Assembly: GCF_020884795.1 (NCBI RefSeq)
Contig: NZ_BBZF01000025.1
Location: 96,833-160,832 of the forward strand
Source: Micromonospora okii
Lineage (GTDB): Bacteria; Actinomycetota; Actinomycetes; Mycobacteriales; Micromonosporaceae
DNA length: 64,000 nt
Reading direction: 5' to 3'
A program made the position numbers and the translations under genes. A model generated the notes under the pieces. The model was given only the letters and a program-made list of their open reading frames with translations. It ran no database searches and was not told the DNA's origin. Positions 9,186-17,934 of the stretch are shown piece by piece. Each line of letters begins with the position of its first letter. Within the stretch, counting starts at the first letter, position 1.

Positions 9186-10108
9186 GGTGCCCCCATCGGG
9201 ACCACCCGGCTCGGTAGCGTGACGGGGGCGCTGCGCCCCTCGTGCGATGCCAGGACCACGGCGGCGTCGGCGACCCGGGCGAGGATCGCGCCGATCGAGC
9301 GGTACGGGTGCCATTCCGGGCTCGGCAGGCCACCCCAGGTGACCATCGCCCGGAGGAGCACCGGGTCGACCGGCACCCAGACGCCGTCGACCGCTATCTC
9401 GGCCCAGAAGTGCTCCACCGCGAACGGCGGGGCGACGATCAGCCCGTAGGAGGAGCGAGCGGTCAGGCCCCGGCGCACCGCCTCCTGCACGAGCAGCCGG
9501 GAGGCCCCGGCGCAGTCGCTCAACCCGGTCGCCCGGATGAAGTCGACGTCGTAGCGGACCGCGGTGGGCAACATCATGAACTCCAGGTCCCGGGTTTCGT
9601 CCAGGACCGGGTGCGACTCCGGTGGGAGTTCCGGCCAGGCGTCCACGCAGGCGGCGGTCATCCGGAACGGTGGCTCGTCAGGACGGACGGTACGCTCGAC
9701 GACCAGCCCATCCGGACCCACCAGCACCCAGTCGCAGGTCGGCGCGTGCCCCGGCTGCGGGCACCGCGCCTGGTACTGGACCTCGTAGCGCGCGGCGCCG
9801 TGGGTCCGGCGCAACGCGGCCGGCCAGAAGCGGCGGGCGGCCCTGGCGATCGCCCCGCTGCCGAGATGCAGCGCGCAGTTCGTCACGTCGTGGCGGTCGA
9901 AGTAGCGGATGCCGTTCAGGTGTCGGGTCGGCAGGCCGTGACCGACGAGCATGTCGAGGAGCGCGGGTCGGACCCGCAGGATGGCCGCCGCGTCCGCGGT
10001 GCTCAACCGGAACTCCCGCGCGTCGTCCGGGATCCGGCGCAACTTCTGGACGAGCGCGCCGGCCCGCTCGTCCAGGTCGCCACCGACCGACGATCCCGTC
10101 AGGTACAT
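9182..10108 (-). CDS. transglutaminase-like cysteine enzyme, copy 1 (candidate amide synthase)
   Basis: 308 residues. A papain/transglutaminase triad is visible: Cys199 in LSDCAGASRLL, His233 in VEHFWAEI and Asp248 in VPVDPVLL. The N-terminal 170 residues form a separate domain, conserved with the protein at 17935, including a cysteine pair in the region CPQPGHAPTC. Transglutaminase homologues such as AdmF of andrimid make amide bonds between carrier-bound acyl groups and amines. The ACP gene starts upstream with a 9-base gap, so this protein may use that ACP as donor or acceptor. Start chosen for GAGGGG before ATG 10108. The fold is likely; the amide-synthase role is inferred. Confidence 0.7.
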   Translation of the reverse strand: MYLTGSSVGGDLDERAGALVQKLRRIPDDAREFRLSTADAAAILRVRPALLDMLVGHGLPTRHLNGIRYFDRHDVTNCALHLGSGAIARAARRFWPAALRRTHGAARYEVQYQARCPQPGHAPTCDWVLVGPDGLVVERTVRPDEPPFRMTAACVDAWPELPPESHPVLDETRDLEFMMLPTAVRYDVDFIRATGLSDCAGASRLLVQEAVRRGLTARSSYGLIVAPPFAVEHFWAEIAVDGVWVPVDPVLLRAMVTWGGLPSPEWHPYRSIGAILARVADAAVVLASHEGRSAPVTLPSRVVPMGAP

Positions 10109-10117
10109 GTTGGCCCC

Positions 10118-10447
10118 TCACAGATCGCGCAGGTATTCCTCGACCGCCTCGGCAGTCGGCGGCGGCGCGCCGGACTCGGAGACCTTGCCGCAGACGTACG
10201 CCACCAGCTCGCCCACGTGGCCGATCGGCGGTGCGTCCTCTACGCTCATCGGTTCCAACTGGAAGAGATCCTCCAGCGCGAAGGAGAGCTCCACCAACCG
10301 AACCGAGTTGTAGCCGAGGTCGTCGACGAAGCGCTGGTCAAGCAGGACCTGCGCCACCGGCTCGGGGGCGAGGGCACCCACCAACCGGGTGATCAGGGCA
10401 GCCACCTCATCGACGGGTCCGCCGCCGGCTGTCGTCGGCCCGGTCAT
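10118..10447 (-). CDS. stand-alone acyl carrier protein (1)
   Basis: 109 residues. The phosphopantetheine site is DLGYNSVRLVEL, with Ser where 4'-phosphopantetheine attaches, followed by the helix III region typical of carriers. The N-terminal leader (about 20 residues) is proline- and glycine-rich. It overlaps the diiron gene by ATGA, which implies coupled synthesis, and lies directly before the transglutaminase-like gene. The most economical idea is that its acyl or aminoacyl cargo is oxidised by the diiron protein and then moved by the transglutaminase-like protein. Cargo is not deducible from sequence. Confidence 0.88.
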   Translation of the reverse strand: MTGPTTAGGGPVDEVAALITRLVGALAPEPVAQVLLDQRFVDDLGYNSVRLVELSFALEDLFQLEPMSVEDAPPIGHVGELVAYVCGKVSESGAPPPTAEAVEEYLRDL

Positions 10448-11403
10448 CGCCGCCCCGATACGCCGGTCGGCCGCATGAGGGCCAACTCGCGCAGATGCTC
10501 CCGAAGCCCGTCGGTGAGTAGCCCGAGCTTGTTGATGCTAGCCAGGACCTTCGAGAACATCAGCCGGCGGAAGTCGCGGAAGTCCGGGTCGGTGAGGGCG
10601 TACTCCACGCCGACGTCGACCGGGATTCCGACCCGATCCCACACCTCCTCCAGCCGAAAACGCCGTGACATCAACAGGGCCGCCTCCTTGAGGAATTCCT
10701 CTCGTTCGGCGCGCTCAGCGCCGCTGAGCTCGTCGTGGTAGCCACGCAGCGCCAGCATCCCGAACGCGACGTGGCGTGCCTCGTCGCGGGCCACCAGGCG
10801 GGTGATCTGACGGATGATCGGGTCGAAGGAGGCGGCGTGGCCGAGCCGGAAGATCGCCAGGGCCAGCCCTTCCACGATCACCTGCATGCCGAGATAGATG
10901 ATGTCCCAACGGTGGTCGGTGGCGACGTCGGCGAGCAGGGACTCCAGCGCCGGATTCACCGGGTACGAGACGCCGAGGAGGTCGACGTATCGGGAGAAGG
11001 CCTCGACGTGGCGTGCCTCGTCGGCCATCTGGCTGGCCGCGTAGAGTTTTTCGTCGATGCTGGGCACCGTCTCGACCAGCCGGGCCGTGGCGAGCAGCGC
11101 GCCCTGCTCACCATGCAGGAACTGACTGCTCAACCAGGAGTGGTACTGCCACCGGTAGTCGTTCCACAGTCCGGGTGGCACCGGGCTGTCAAGAGGCCGG
11201 CGATTGCGCGCTCCGATGGTGTTCGGCAGGTCGTCGAGCGGCACCCCGAAATGCAGCTCGGGCGACCAGTCGATGTCGGTCGCGGCGTTCCACTGTGCCG
11301 CCTTGCCCTTCTCGTACAGCTCGCGTAGTTGCGGATCCCTGGTGCTGTAGTCCCAACTGAAGCGGGTGACCGCTCCGGTGCCGAGTTTCAGCGGACCGGC
11401 CAT
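10444..11403 (-). CDS. ferritin-like diiron oxygenase
   Basis: 319 residues. Four helices carry a carboxylate-bridged diiron ligand set: Glu in LHGEQGALLA, the ExxH pair in DEARHVEAF, Glu in IVEGLALAIF and a second ExxH in DEARHVAFG. This is the layout of R2-like/AurF-like enzymes, which use O2 for N-oxygenation or C-H hydroxylation of small or carrier-bound substrates. It opens the leftward operon and overlaps the ACP by four bases, so a carrier-bound substrate is plausible. Whether the product is a hydroxyl, N-oxide or desaturated group cannot be told from the sequence. Confidence 0.78.
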   Translation of the reverse strand: MAGPLKLGTGAVTRFSWDYSTRDPQLRELYEKGKAAQWNAATDIDWSPELHFGVPLDDLPNTIGARNRRPLDSPVPPGLWNDYRWQYHSWLSSQFLHGEQGALLATARLVETVPSIDEKLYAASQMADEARHVEAFSRYVDLLGVSYPVNPALESLLADVATDHRWDIIYLGMQVIVEGLALAIFRLGHAASFDPIIRQITRLVARDEARHVAFGMLALRGYHDELSGAERAEREEFLKEAALLMSRRFRLEEVWDRVGIPVDVGVEYALTDPDFRDFRRLMFSKVLASINKLGLLTDGLREHLRELALMRPTGVSGRR

Positions 11404-11623
11404 GTCAGGTTTCCCACCTCCGAAGGTCCCTCTCCGGTGCGCACCCTCGGCCGCCCGTGACGAACTGCTTCCCAGGAGACCTCACGCGACCCTCCCCGGG
11501 CATCGGCATGTGTCCCGCGTCGCGGGAACGGTGTGAGCCGCCGATCAGACCCACCGGTCCCGCCATGCTCCCAACGAGCCCTCCGATGTGTCAACATCAC
11601 TGTGCGCCGATGTCGAGACGTGG

Positions 11624-11652
11624 TTGCCCTCGGTTTGGGCCTGACCTAGGGT
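11624..11652 (+). promoter_or_regulatory. predicted sigma70-type promoter for the VOC/ACP/BtrH-like operon
   Basis: TTGCCC at 11624-11629 and TAGGGT at 11647-11652 are separated by exactly 17 bases, in the intergenic region (11404-11717) between the divergent diiron gene and the VOC gene. About 60 bases remain as leader before ATG 11718. Seen by eye; no other feature was found in the intergenic region. Confidence 0.45.
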
Positions 11653-11717
11653 CACTGGACCGGCGGTCGGTGCGGGCGCGCCGCGACCGGCGCCGCGTCC
11701 ACCGTGTAGGAGGGGTG

Positions 11718-12083
11718 ATGTCGGAGCTCGTGTCGGCGATACCCACCCTGGCCGCCACCGACGTGCCGTCCACGATGGCGTTCTGGGTGAACAGGCTCGG
11801 CTTCCGGGTTTCGTTCAGCGTCGACGGGTTCGCGGCCGTGGTACGGGACCGGGTCAAGCTCTACATCCGGGCGGGTTCGGCCGACGCGGTCGCGGAGACC
11901 TGGATCGCCGTGCGTGGGCTCGATGAACTGCATGCGGAGTGGTCGGGCCGCCTGCCGTGCCTCATCGAAGCCGGCGTGGAGCCGGGACTGAGCCCGATCG
12001 GTCGGCAGCTGTGGGGCAGGGAGTGCCTCCTGCGGGACCGGGCCGGAAACCTGATCCATGTCATCGAAGAGCCCGCGAGCTGA
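11718..12083 (+). CDS. VOC (glyoxalase/bleomycin-resistance fold) protein, possible self-resistance
   Basis: 121 residues. It begins MSELVSAIPTLAATDVPSTMAF, typical of the first beta-alpha-beta-beta-beta unit, and ends LLRDRAGNLIHVIEE, the second-unit signature of the bleomycin-resistance group. The metal-ligand positions of true glyoxalases are not evident, which fits the ligand-sequestering class (BlmA/Sh ble type). AGGAGGGG precedes the ATG. It leads a three-gene rightward operon with an ACP and a BtrH-like protein. A resistance role for a cationic product is plausible inside a biosynthetic cluster; a catalytic role is the alternative. Confidence 0.72.
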   Translation: MSELVSAIPTLAATDVPSTMAFWVNRLGFRVSFSVDGFAAVVRDRVKLYIRAGSADAVAETWIAVRGLDELHAEWSGRLPCLIEAGVEPGLSPIGRQLWGRECLLRDRAGNLIHVIEEPAS

Positions 12084-12139
12084 GGGTTCGGCTGCTCCGG
12101 CGGAAAGTGCCGACGGCGTGGGACGAAGGAGTGGCGACC

Positions 12140-12472
12140 ATGATCATCGAGTCCCCGGTGGACACGCCGTCGGTCCCCTGGCATCCGCGGTACGAGCAGG
12201 TGCTGCGCGAGCACCTGCCCGACGCCGCCGCGACGCTGCGTGGGTCGGACAGCCTGTTCGACCTCGGCCTCGATTCGTTCGACATGGTCGAGCTCCTTGT
12301 CGCACTGGAAGCGGCGTTCGGGGTGATCTTCCCCGATGAGACCCTGACCGCGGACACCTTCGCCACGGTCGGCTCACTCTGGGCTGCCCTCGCCGAGCTG
12401 CTTCCCACTCCGCCCGACGGGCTCGCCGACAACTCGCCGCCCCGCGCGGACGATCGCTCCGGGGGACGCTGA
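12140..12472 (+). CDS. stand-alone acyl carrier protein (2)
   Basis: 110 residues from ATG 12140, with GAAGGAG eight bases upstream. LFDLGLDSFDMVELLVALE is a canonical carrier motif with the modifiable Ser. The C-terminal 20 residues are Pro/Asp-rich and probably disordered. The next gene, a BtrH-like acyltransferase, begins one base after its stop. In butirosin synthesis BtrH takes its acyl chain from the carrier BtrI, so this pair has the arrangement expected of a donor carrier and its transferase. The cargo is unknown. Confidence 0.88.
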   Translation: MIIESPVDTPSVPWHPRYEQVLREHLPDAAATLRGSDSLFDLGLDSFDMVELLVALEAAFGVIFPDETLTADTFATVGSLWAALAELLPTPPDGLADNSPPRADDRSGGR

Positions 12473-12473
12473 C

Positions 12474-13466
12474 GTGCCGCGACTGCAGTCCTACGACAAC
12501 GGACTCGACTGCTTCGCCGACACCTACACGATGCTCCTGGCCGACCTCGGGTTGGACGCACGGGTCCTCGGCGAGGACTGGGGCTACCACTACGCCCGCG
12601 CAGCCGGAGAGCAACTGCCGTTCATGCAGATCCGGATAATGCGGCGGGCCTACGACGAGGCCATCCGACACTGGTACGGCATCGGCGAGCGGCGGATCAG
12701 CCACGGCAGCCTGGACGACATGTGGCGGCACCTCCAGCGCGTCGTCGCCAACGGCCGGTGCGTGGCCGTGCAGGTCGACACCTTCGCGTACCCCCATTCA
12801 CTGTTCTACCAGCGCATCCACCACTTGCACCGGATCGTGGTCACCCACCTGCGGCCGGGGGAGGCGCACGTCGTCGATCAATTGCCGGGCCGGCCGTTCA
12901 ACGGTTGGCTGCCGGCGGCCACCCTGGACGCCGCGGTGTCCACCGAGGCGCTGTCGGCGCGGTTCTCACCGGTCGGCGGCGCGCGATGCACGGTCGACCT
13001 GCCGCGTCCGGTGGCCGTGACGCCGTCCGAACCGGCACGGCTGCGCGCTGCTCTGAACGAGACGGTTGTCCGCTACCTCAACGGGAACGGGACCGACCCG
13101 CCCGGCTGGTGGGCCGCCCAGCAGTTCCTGGCGGACGTCGAGCGGTACGCGGGCGTCGTGACGGTGGTCGAGGACCGGGTAGTCGCGCACGGGGTGAACT
13201 TCCTCGGATCGCTGGCCAAGCAGCGCCGCCAGAACCGGCTGTTCCTCGATTTCGTCGGGGACCAGATCGGCGTCGACCTCGGGCCGTCTGCCACGCGGTT
13301 CCAGCAATTCTCCGAGCAGTTGGACAAGCTGCGCGCGGTGTTCTTCTTCGGTGCCTCCGCCGGCCGGCCCCCGGCGGATTTCGTCGGCCGGGTCGTCGCC
13401 CGGTTGCGTGAACTGCTCGCCGCCGAGCGCCAGGCTGTGCGGGAGCTCGCCGCGGCGGTGCGTTGA
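12474..13466 (+). CDS. BtrH-like acyl-ACP:amine acyltransferase (cysteine-hydrolase fold)
   Basis: 330 residues from GTG 12474. The first 150 residues match the layout of the butirosin BtrH N-terminal domain: an early Cys in [16 protein letters not shown], a long helical middle, [15 protein letters not shown], then the catalytic-type His in [10 protein letters not shown] and an Asp in HVVDQLPG. The remaining 180 residues are helical, as in BtrH. BtrH moves the gamma-Glu-AHBA chain from its carrier to an aminoglycoside amine. The gene follows a carrier gene immediately and is convergent with the A-domain gene, 4 bp apart. The donor is probably the neighbouring ACP; the acceptor is unknown. Assignment is by motif layout, moderate. 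Confidence 0.65.
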
Positions 13467-13470
13467 GTAG

Positions 13471-15189
13471 CTACCGGGCTTGCTCCTGGGGCGACCTGCC
13501 CGCGGCCCGGTCGGCCAACCGTCGCCGGTCCACCTTTCCGTTACCCGTCAGCGGCAGCTCGGCGATGGCCTCGATGCGAGCCGGCACCATGTAGCGGGGC
13601 AGCCGCAGCCGCAGGGCCTGGCGTACCTCGCGGGGGTCGACGTCGGAGCCCGTGCAGAAGGCGTGCAGCCGCCGGCGGTCGGCCGTCGGAACCACCACCG
13701 CCTCCTCGATCCCGTGGTGGGAGCGCAGCGCGGCCTCCACCTCGCCCAGCTCGACCCGGGCGCCGCCGAGCTGCACCTGCTGGTCGAGTCGCTCCAGGTG
13801 CACCCAGGTGCCGGCCTCTCGGCGGACCCGGTCGCCGGTGCGGTACCACGCCCGCGAGGGCATCCGGCCCCGGGCCGCGTCCGTTCCACTCCCGTCGTCG
13901 AAGACGAAACTGTCGGCGTTGTCGGTCCGGTCCATGTAGCCGTCGAAGCGCTGGACACCGCGTACCCACAGCTCCCCGTCGGTGGCGACATCTCCACTAG
14001 CGTCCACCACCCGGCTCTCCAGGTGCGGATAGACCTCGCCGATCGGTACCGTCCCGTTGCTGGTCTCCGGCCATCGGGAGGCGTCGGCCGGCACCCTATA
14101 GCCGGCGCAGGCCACTGTGAGCTCGGTGGGGCCGTAGACGTTCTCCACGCGCGACCCGGGCGCGGCCCGGGACCAGGCCCGCGCCTGACCCCAGGTCAGC
14201 TGGTCCCCGATGAACATCGACCATCGCAGCCCGGGCATGGACGCCGGGGGCAGTCCGTCCACGAACGTCGCGAGGGTGACCGCCGAGGGCACAGAGAACC
14301 AGTGGGTGACGCCCCGCTGGCGCACGTACCGCGCCGGGCGGACGAGCTCATTTCCGTTGACCGCCACCACCGTGGCTCCCGACACCCAGGCCGCGAAGAG
14401 GTCGAACACCGACGGGTCGAACACCAGGTCGAACGTCTGGGACAGGCGGCTCTCCGGCCCGATCTCGAAACGTTCGACGCTGTGGGTCAGATACGCCAGC
14501 GCACTGCGGTGTGTGATCGGCACTCCCTTCGGGGTGCCTGAGCTGCCGGAGGTGAAGAGCACGTACGCGGGATCGTCCGGGCCGGCCGGGTCGGCGTCGC
14601 CGTTGCTCAGCCGCCGGTGGGTGACCGCCACGGACAGGTCGAGCACGGGTATCCCGCCCTGCCGCAGCGCCCGGACCAACTGCGGGGCGGCGGCCTCGGC
14701 CGCCAGTACGGTCGCCACGCCGGCGGTGGAGGCCATTGCCATCGATCGTTGGACGGGGTGCTCGGGGTCCAGCGGCACGACGGTCGAGCCGCAGCGCAGC
14801 GCGGCGAGATACCCCGCGAAGGTCAGGGCCCCGCGTCCGGCGCACAGGCCGACCGGTTGCCCACGGCCACCGGCCCGGACCAGGGCTTTGCCGATGGCGC
14901 CCGCCGCCGCCCACAGTTGTGCGTAGGTCAGCACGGATGATCCGCAGTCGACGGCGATCCGGTCCCCGAAGCGCCGCACCGCAGCCTCGACCAGCTCAGT
15001 CAAAGTCGTGCCGGAGAGCGTCCACTGGGTCAACGTCGGCCGCCCCTGATCGGGATCATCGGCCCGGTGGTTCGAGACGGCCGGCGGGCGGTCGTCGAAG
15101 GCTCGCTGGCTCCGCCGGTCGACGGCGCGGTCGCCGGTTGGCGACCCACCGAGCGCACGGTCACCGGGGTCATGCTCCACATTGTGCAC
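13471..15189 (-). CDS. stand-alone NRPS-type adenylation protein
   Basis: Up to 572 residues; the first 45-50 are Arg/Asp-rich and may not be translated, as later starts exist. All activation motifs are present: LTYAQLW (A1-A2), LFTSGSSGTPKGVPITH (A3), FDPSVFDLF (A4, Asp235-equivalent kept, so an alpha-amino acid is likely), NVYGPTELT (A5), GELWVRG (A6), YRTGDRVRR (A7) and NGKVDRRRL (A10 with the catalytic Lys). There is no fused carrier, so it must load a carrier in trans. The pocket begins D-P-F; I do not assign a substrate. It is divergent from the C-domain gene at 15267. This is the only complete NRPS A domain in the window. Confidence 0.88.
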   Translation of the reverse strand: MHNVEHDPGDRALGGSPTGDRAVDRRSQRAFDDRPPAVSNHRADDPDQGRPTLTQWTLSGTTLTELVEAAVRRFGDRIAVDCGSSVLTYAQLWAAAGAIGKALVRAGGRGQPVGLCAGRGALTFAGYLAALRCGSTVVPLDPEHPVQRSMAMASTAGVATVLAAEAAAPQLVRALRQGGIPVLDLSVAVTHRRLSNGDADPAGPDDPAYVLFTSGSSGTPKGVPITHRSALAYLTHSVERFEIGPESRLSQTFDLVFDPSVFDLFAAWVSGATVVAVNGNELVRPARYVRQRGVTHWFSVPSAVTLATFVDGLPPASMPGLRWSMFIGDQLTWGQARAWSRAAPGSRVENVYGPTELTVACAGYRVPADASRWPETSNGTVPIGEVYPHLESRVVDASGDVATDGELWVRGVQRFDGYMDRTDNADSFVFDDGSGTDAARGRMPSRAWYRTGDRVRREAGTWVHLERLDQQVQLGGARVELGEVEAALRSHHGIEEAVVVPTADRRRLHAFCTGSDVDPREVRQALRLRLPRYMVPARIEAIAELPLTGNGKVDRRRLADRAAGRSPQEQAR

Positions 15190-15266
15190 GACCTAACTCG
15201 ACATCGCCGGTGCTATCGTGATCAAAGCTTGCATTCGCTGCCGGACCGCCGACCGCGGAGGACGAG

Positions 15267-17204
15267 ATGGGTGAAGCCAGGGTGACCCGCGCACCGCTGA
15301 CCCACAGCCAGGCGGAGATGTGGCGTGACACCCTCGAGACCCCGGTCGAGTACGCCCACCTGTGGAACCTGGTACGTCCGGTGTCGTTGCCAGACGGCGT
15401 CGGTCTGGACGAGATCGCCTCGGCCCTGCACCTCATGGTGTCCCGCCACCAGAGCCTACGGACGACAGTGGATGTCGGCGACGACGGGGAGTCCGTGCAG
15501 GTCATCCATCCGCCGGCCGGCGTCGATTTCGTGGTGCGCGAGGTGCCGGCCGTCGCCGACGACGTGTTGGACGAGCAGATCGCCGCCGCCACAGCCCAGC
15601 ACATTGACATCCGCCGCGCACTGCCGTGCCGAGCCACCGTCCTCACCGTCCAGGACAGTCCGCGGCACCTCCTGCTCGTCGTGCACCATATGGCGGCCAC
15701 GCTGCGGACCCTCGCGGTGGCCGTCGATGACTTCCTGCGGCACCTCAGTTCCATCCGGGGCGACGTCGAATGGGACGGGCTCCCGGTGCCGATGCAGCCC
15801 GTCGACCGGGCCACCCGCGAACGGTCCGTGGCCGGGCTGCGCATCGCCGAACGGTGTGCCCGGCAGCGGTTGGACACCTTGCTGCGGCTGCCGAACACCT
15901 CGTTCCCGTACTTCCGTGAGCCGGTGCGCGGGGCGCGGACGGTTGCGGTCCACATGTGGTCGCGGGCGCTCGCGGTGGCGCTCCAGGAGGTCCGTCGCCG
16001 GCTGGGCGTCTCCGGCGCTGCGGTGCTGTTCGGCGCGTGCAACGTGCTCATCGGCGCGTTTACCGGGCACCGTCTCGGGTGGGAGATGATCCTGGACAAG
16101 GGCCCGCTGAGTCGGGCCCGACCGCTGGTGGAGTTCAACGTGGCGAACGCACACGTAATCTTCGACCCGGCGGGGCGGGCGAGCGTCGTGGACGTGGTGC
16201 GGGCCGTCTGGACCGAGTGCATGGTGGCGCTGCGGCACGCGCACTACGACCCGCACCTCGTGCTTGAAGGCCGAGCCGACGTCTACCGGCGGCGGAACAC
16301 ACGAGTGCAGCCAGAATTGTGCTTCAACTACGCGGTCGAGAGCATGGATCCGGACGGAGCCGGCGGCCCGCCGTCCGGGTCTGCTCGTGCGCTGCTCAGC
16401 GACACCCGGCTGTACCCGCGTGACGAGGGTCCGCCGATCGGATACGTCGCGGTGATGGTCCGACCGGCGTTCGAGCAGCGCGGGCGCTCGGTGGCCGACA
16501 GCGGCATCGACCTGAACCTCGTCGGGGTCTCCGTCACCGCCGACACCACGCTGATCCCGACGGCCGACATCAACCGCATCCTGCTCGGCGTGGAACAGCT
16601 GGTCTGCCGACTGGCCGAGCAGGACGACATCCCACTCTCCGCCGTCGCCGCCGCCGTTCAGGAGCACGACTGGCCCCGGCAGCCCGACTGGGCGCGGCTG
16701 TCCGGCGACCGATGGGTAGACCTCGAGGCCACCGGCCGGCTGCTGCGCGGCCACCCGCAGATCGTCGACGGTCGACTGACCGTCGACGACCCCGGCGGCG
16801 TGCTGGTGGCGCACGTACGGACCCGCGGGCCGCATCCGGACGCGTCGCAGCTGCGCGAGTACTGCCTGAGTCGGCTGGACGAGCCCGGTGTCGTCGTGCC
16901 CGACCAGTTCGTCTGTTCTGCGGATAGCGGAACGGGTCCGCCGGAACCGTCTCCCGGAGCGGAGCCAATGGCGGCCGTCGACGTTCTGGTCGAGGCGATC
17001 GCCCGAGCCAACCGGCTCTCCGCCGTCGACCCGGCGCTGGACTATGTCGCCGCGGGTGGCCGGGCCCGGTTTGTTCCCGCCATCCAGCGAAGGCTCCTCG
17101 TCCTCGGCTGGCAAGGGCTTCGCTCCGACGATCTGTTCAGTCCCAAGCCGATCCGGCAGGTGGCGGCCGGCCTGGACCGGATCGCGGTCGAGGCCGCTAC
17201 CTGA
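15267..17204 (+). CDS. NRPS condensation-type protein with degenerate motifs and a carrier domain lacking Ser
   Basis: 645 residues. Residues 5-430 follow the condensation fold (TRAPLTHSQAEMW, a C1-like start; SRHQSLRTTV, C2; VVHHMAATL, C3). The C3 motif HHxxxDG has Thr at the Asp position (His140, His141, Thr145). Residues about 475-565 look like the C-terminal subdomain of an A domain without its N-terminal part. The last 70 residues look like a carrier domain, but the LGGxS site reads AAGGRARF, with Ala600 in place of the phosphopantetheine Ser. Either a structural or docking protein, or a C domain with unusual chemistry. GACGAG and ATG 15267 set the start; the HAD gene follows after 24 bp. 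Confidence 0.68.
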   Translation: MGEARVTRAPLTHSQAEMWRDTLETPVEYAHLWNLVRPVSLPDGVGLDEIASALHLMVSRHQSLRTTVDVGDDGESVQVIHPPAGVDFVVREVPAVADDVLDEQIAAATAQHIDIRRALPCRATVLTVQDSPRHLLLVVHHMAATLRTLAVAVDDFLRHLSSIRGDVEWDGLPVPMQPVDRATRERSVAGLRIAERCARQRLDTLLRLPNTSFPYFREPVRGARTVAVHMWSRALAVALQEVRRRLGVSGAAVLFGACNVLIGAFTGHRLGWEMILDKGPLSRARPLVEFNVANAHVIFDPAGRASVVDVVRAVWTECMVALRHAHYDPHLVLEGRADVYRRRNTRVQPELCFNYAVESMDPDGAGGPPSGSARALLSDTRLYPRDEGPPIGYVAVMVRPAFEQRGRSVADSGIDLNLVGVSVTADTTLIPTADINRILLGVEQLVCRLAEQDDIPLSAVAAAVQEHDWPRQPDWARLSGDRWVDLEATGRLLRGHPQIVDGRLTVDDPGGVLVAHVRTRGPHPDASQLREYCLSRLDEPGVVVPDQFVCSADSGTGPPEPSPGAEPMAAVDVLVEAIARANRLSAVDPALDYVAAGGRARFVPAIQRRLLVLGWQGLRSDDLFSPKPIRQVAAGLDRIAVEAAT

Positions 17205-17228
17205 GCGGAGCTGGACCAGAGGAAGAAC

Positions 17229-17900
17229 ATGAGGGACCGGACGACCGCGCACATCGTGTGGGACTGGAACGGAACGCTGCGGGACGACAACTGGGTGCTC
17301 GTGCGGTCCGCGCAGGACGCCTTCGCCGCGATCGGACTGCCGCCGTTCCCTATGGCGAGCTACCAGAAGCACCACCAGCGCGCGGACTTCTTCGCCCGCT
17401 TGGCCGGTCGTCCGCTGACGCGAGCCGAGGAGCGGGAGCTCACCCGACAGTTCTCCGCCGCCTACCAGCTGCACAACCGGCGGGCGGGCCTGCGCCGGTC
17501 AGCAACGCGGGTGCTCGACCAGTGGCGGGCGGCGGGACGAACCCAGTCCGTGTTGTCGCTCTCCCCGCATGCAACCCTGGTCGCGGAGGTCGCCGCAGCC
17601 CAGCTCCGGGAGATGTTCGCGATCGTGCACGGCCGCCCTGCGGACGGCGTCTCGACCAAGGCTGTCCATCTGCGCCGGCATCTCGCTCTGCTGGCAGCCT
17701 CCGCCGGGCGCGTTGTCCTTGTCGGTGATACTCCGGACGACGTACGCGCGGCACGCGCGTGTCAGGTGCCGGTCCTGCTCTTTCACGACGTCGAGCACCA
17801 GGTGTACAGCCAGTCCCGGCTGCTGGCGCTCCGCGTACCGATCGTGCAGCGTCTGGACGACGTTGCCGCCCGGGTGCTGGACCTGCTGTCGGACGGTTGA
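17229..17900 (+). CDS. HAD-superfamily hydrolase
   Basis: 223 residues. Motif I is VWDWNGTLRDD: nucleophile Asp12 with Asn in place of the usual second Asp, a variant common in phosphoglycolate-phosphatase-like HADs. Motif II Ser/Thr is in SVLSLSPH, motif III Lys is around STKAVHL, and motif IV is LVGDTPDDVRAA. Likely a small-molecule phosphatase, for example on a sugar phosphate for the NDP-sugar branch; that is inference. It lies 24 bp after the condensation-type gene and converges with the gene at 17935. Confidence 0.8.
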   Translation: MRDRTTAHIVWDWNGTLRDDNWVLVRSAQDAFAAIGLPPFPMASYQKHHQRADFFARLAGRPLTRAEERELTRQFSAAYQLHNRRAGLRRSATRVLDQWRAAGRTQSVLSLSPHATLVAEVAAAQLREMFAIVHGRPADGVSTKAVHLRRHLALLAASAGRVVLVGDTPDDVRAARACQVPVLLFHDVEHQVYSQSRLLALRVPIVQRLDDVAARVLDLLSDG

Positions 17901-17934
17901 CCCCCGCAGGCGGCGGTGGCGACCAGCCGGGGGG

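Noticed and set aside
9242..10741. Plus-strand 499-codon frame opposite the transglutaminase-like and ACP genes
   Set aside because: The minus-strand genes have clear catalytic and phosphopantetheine motifs; the plus frame has none.
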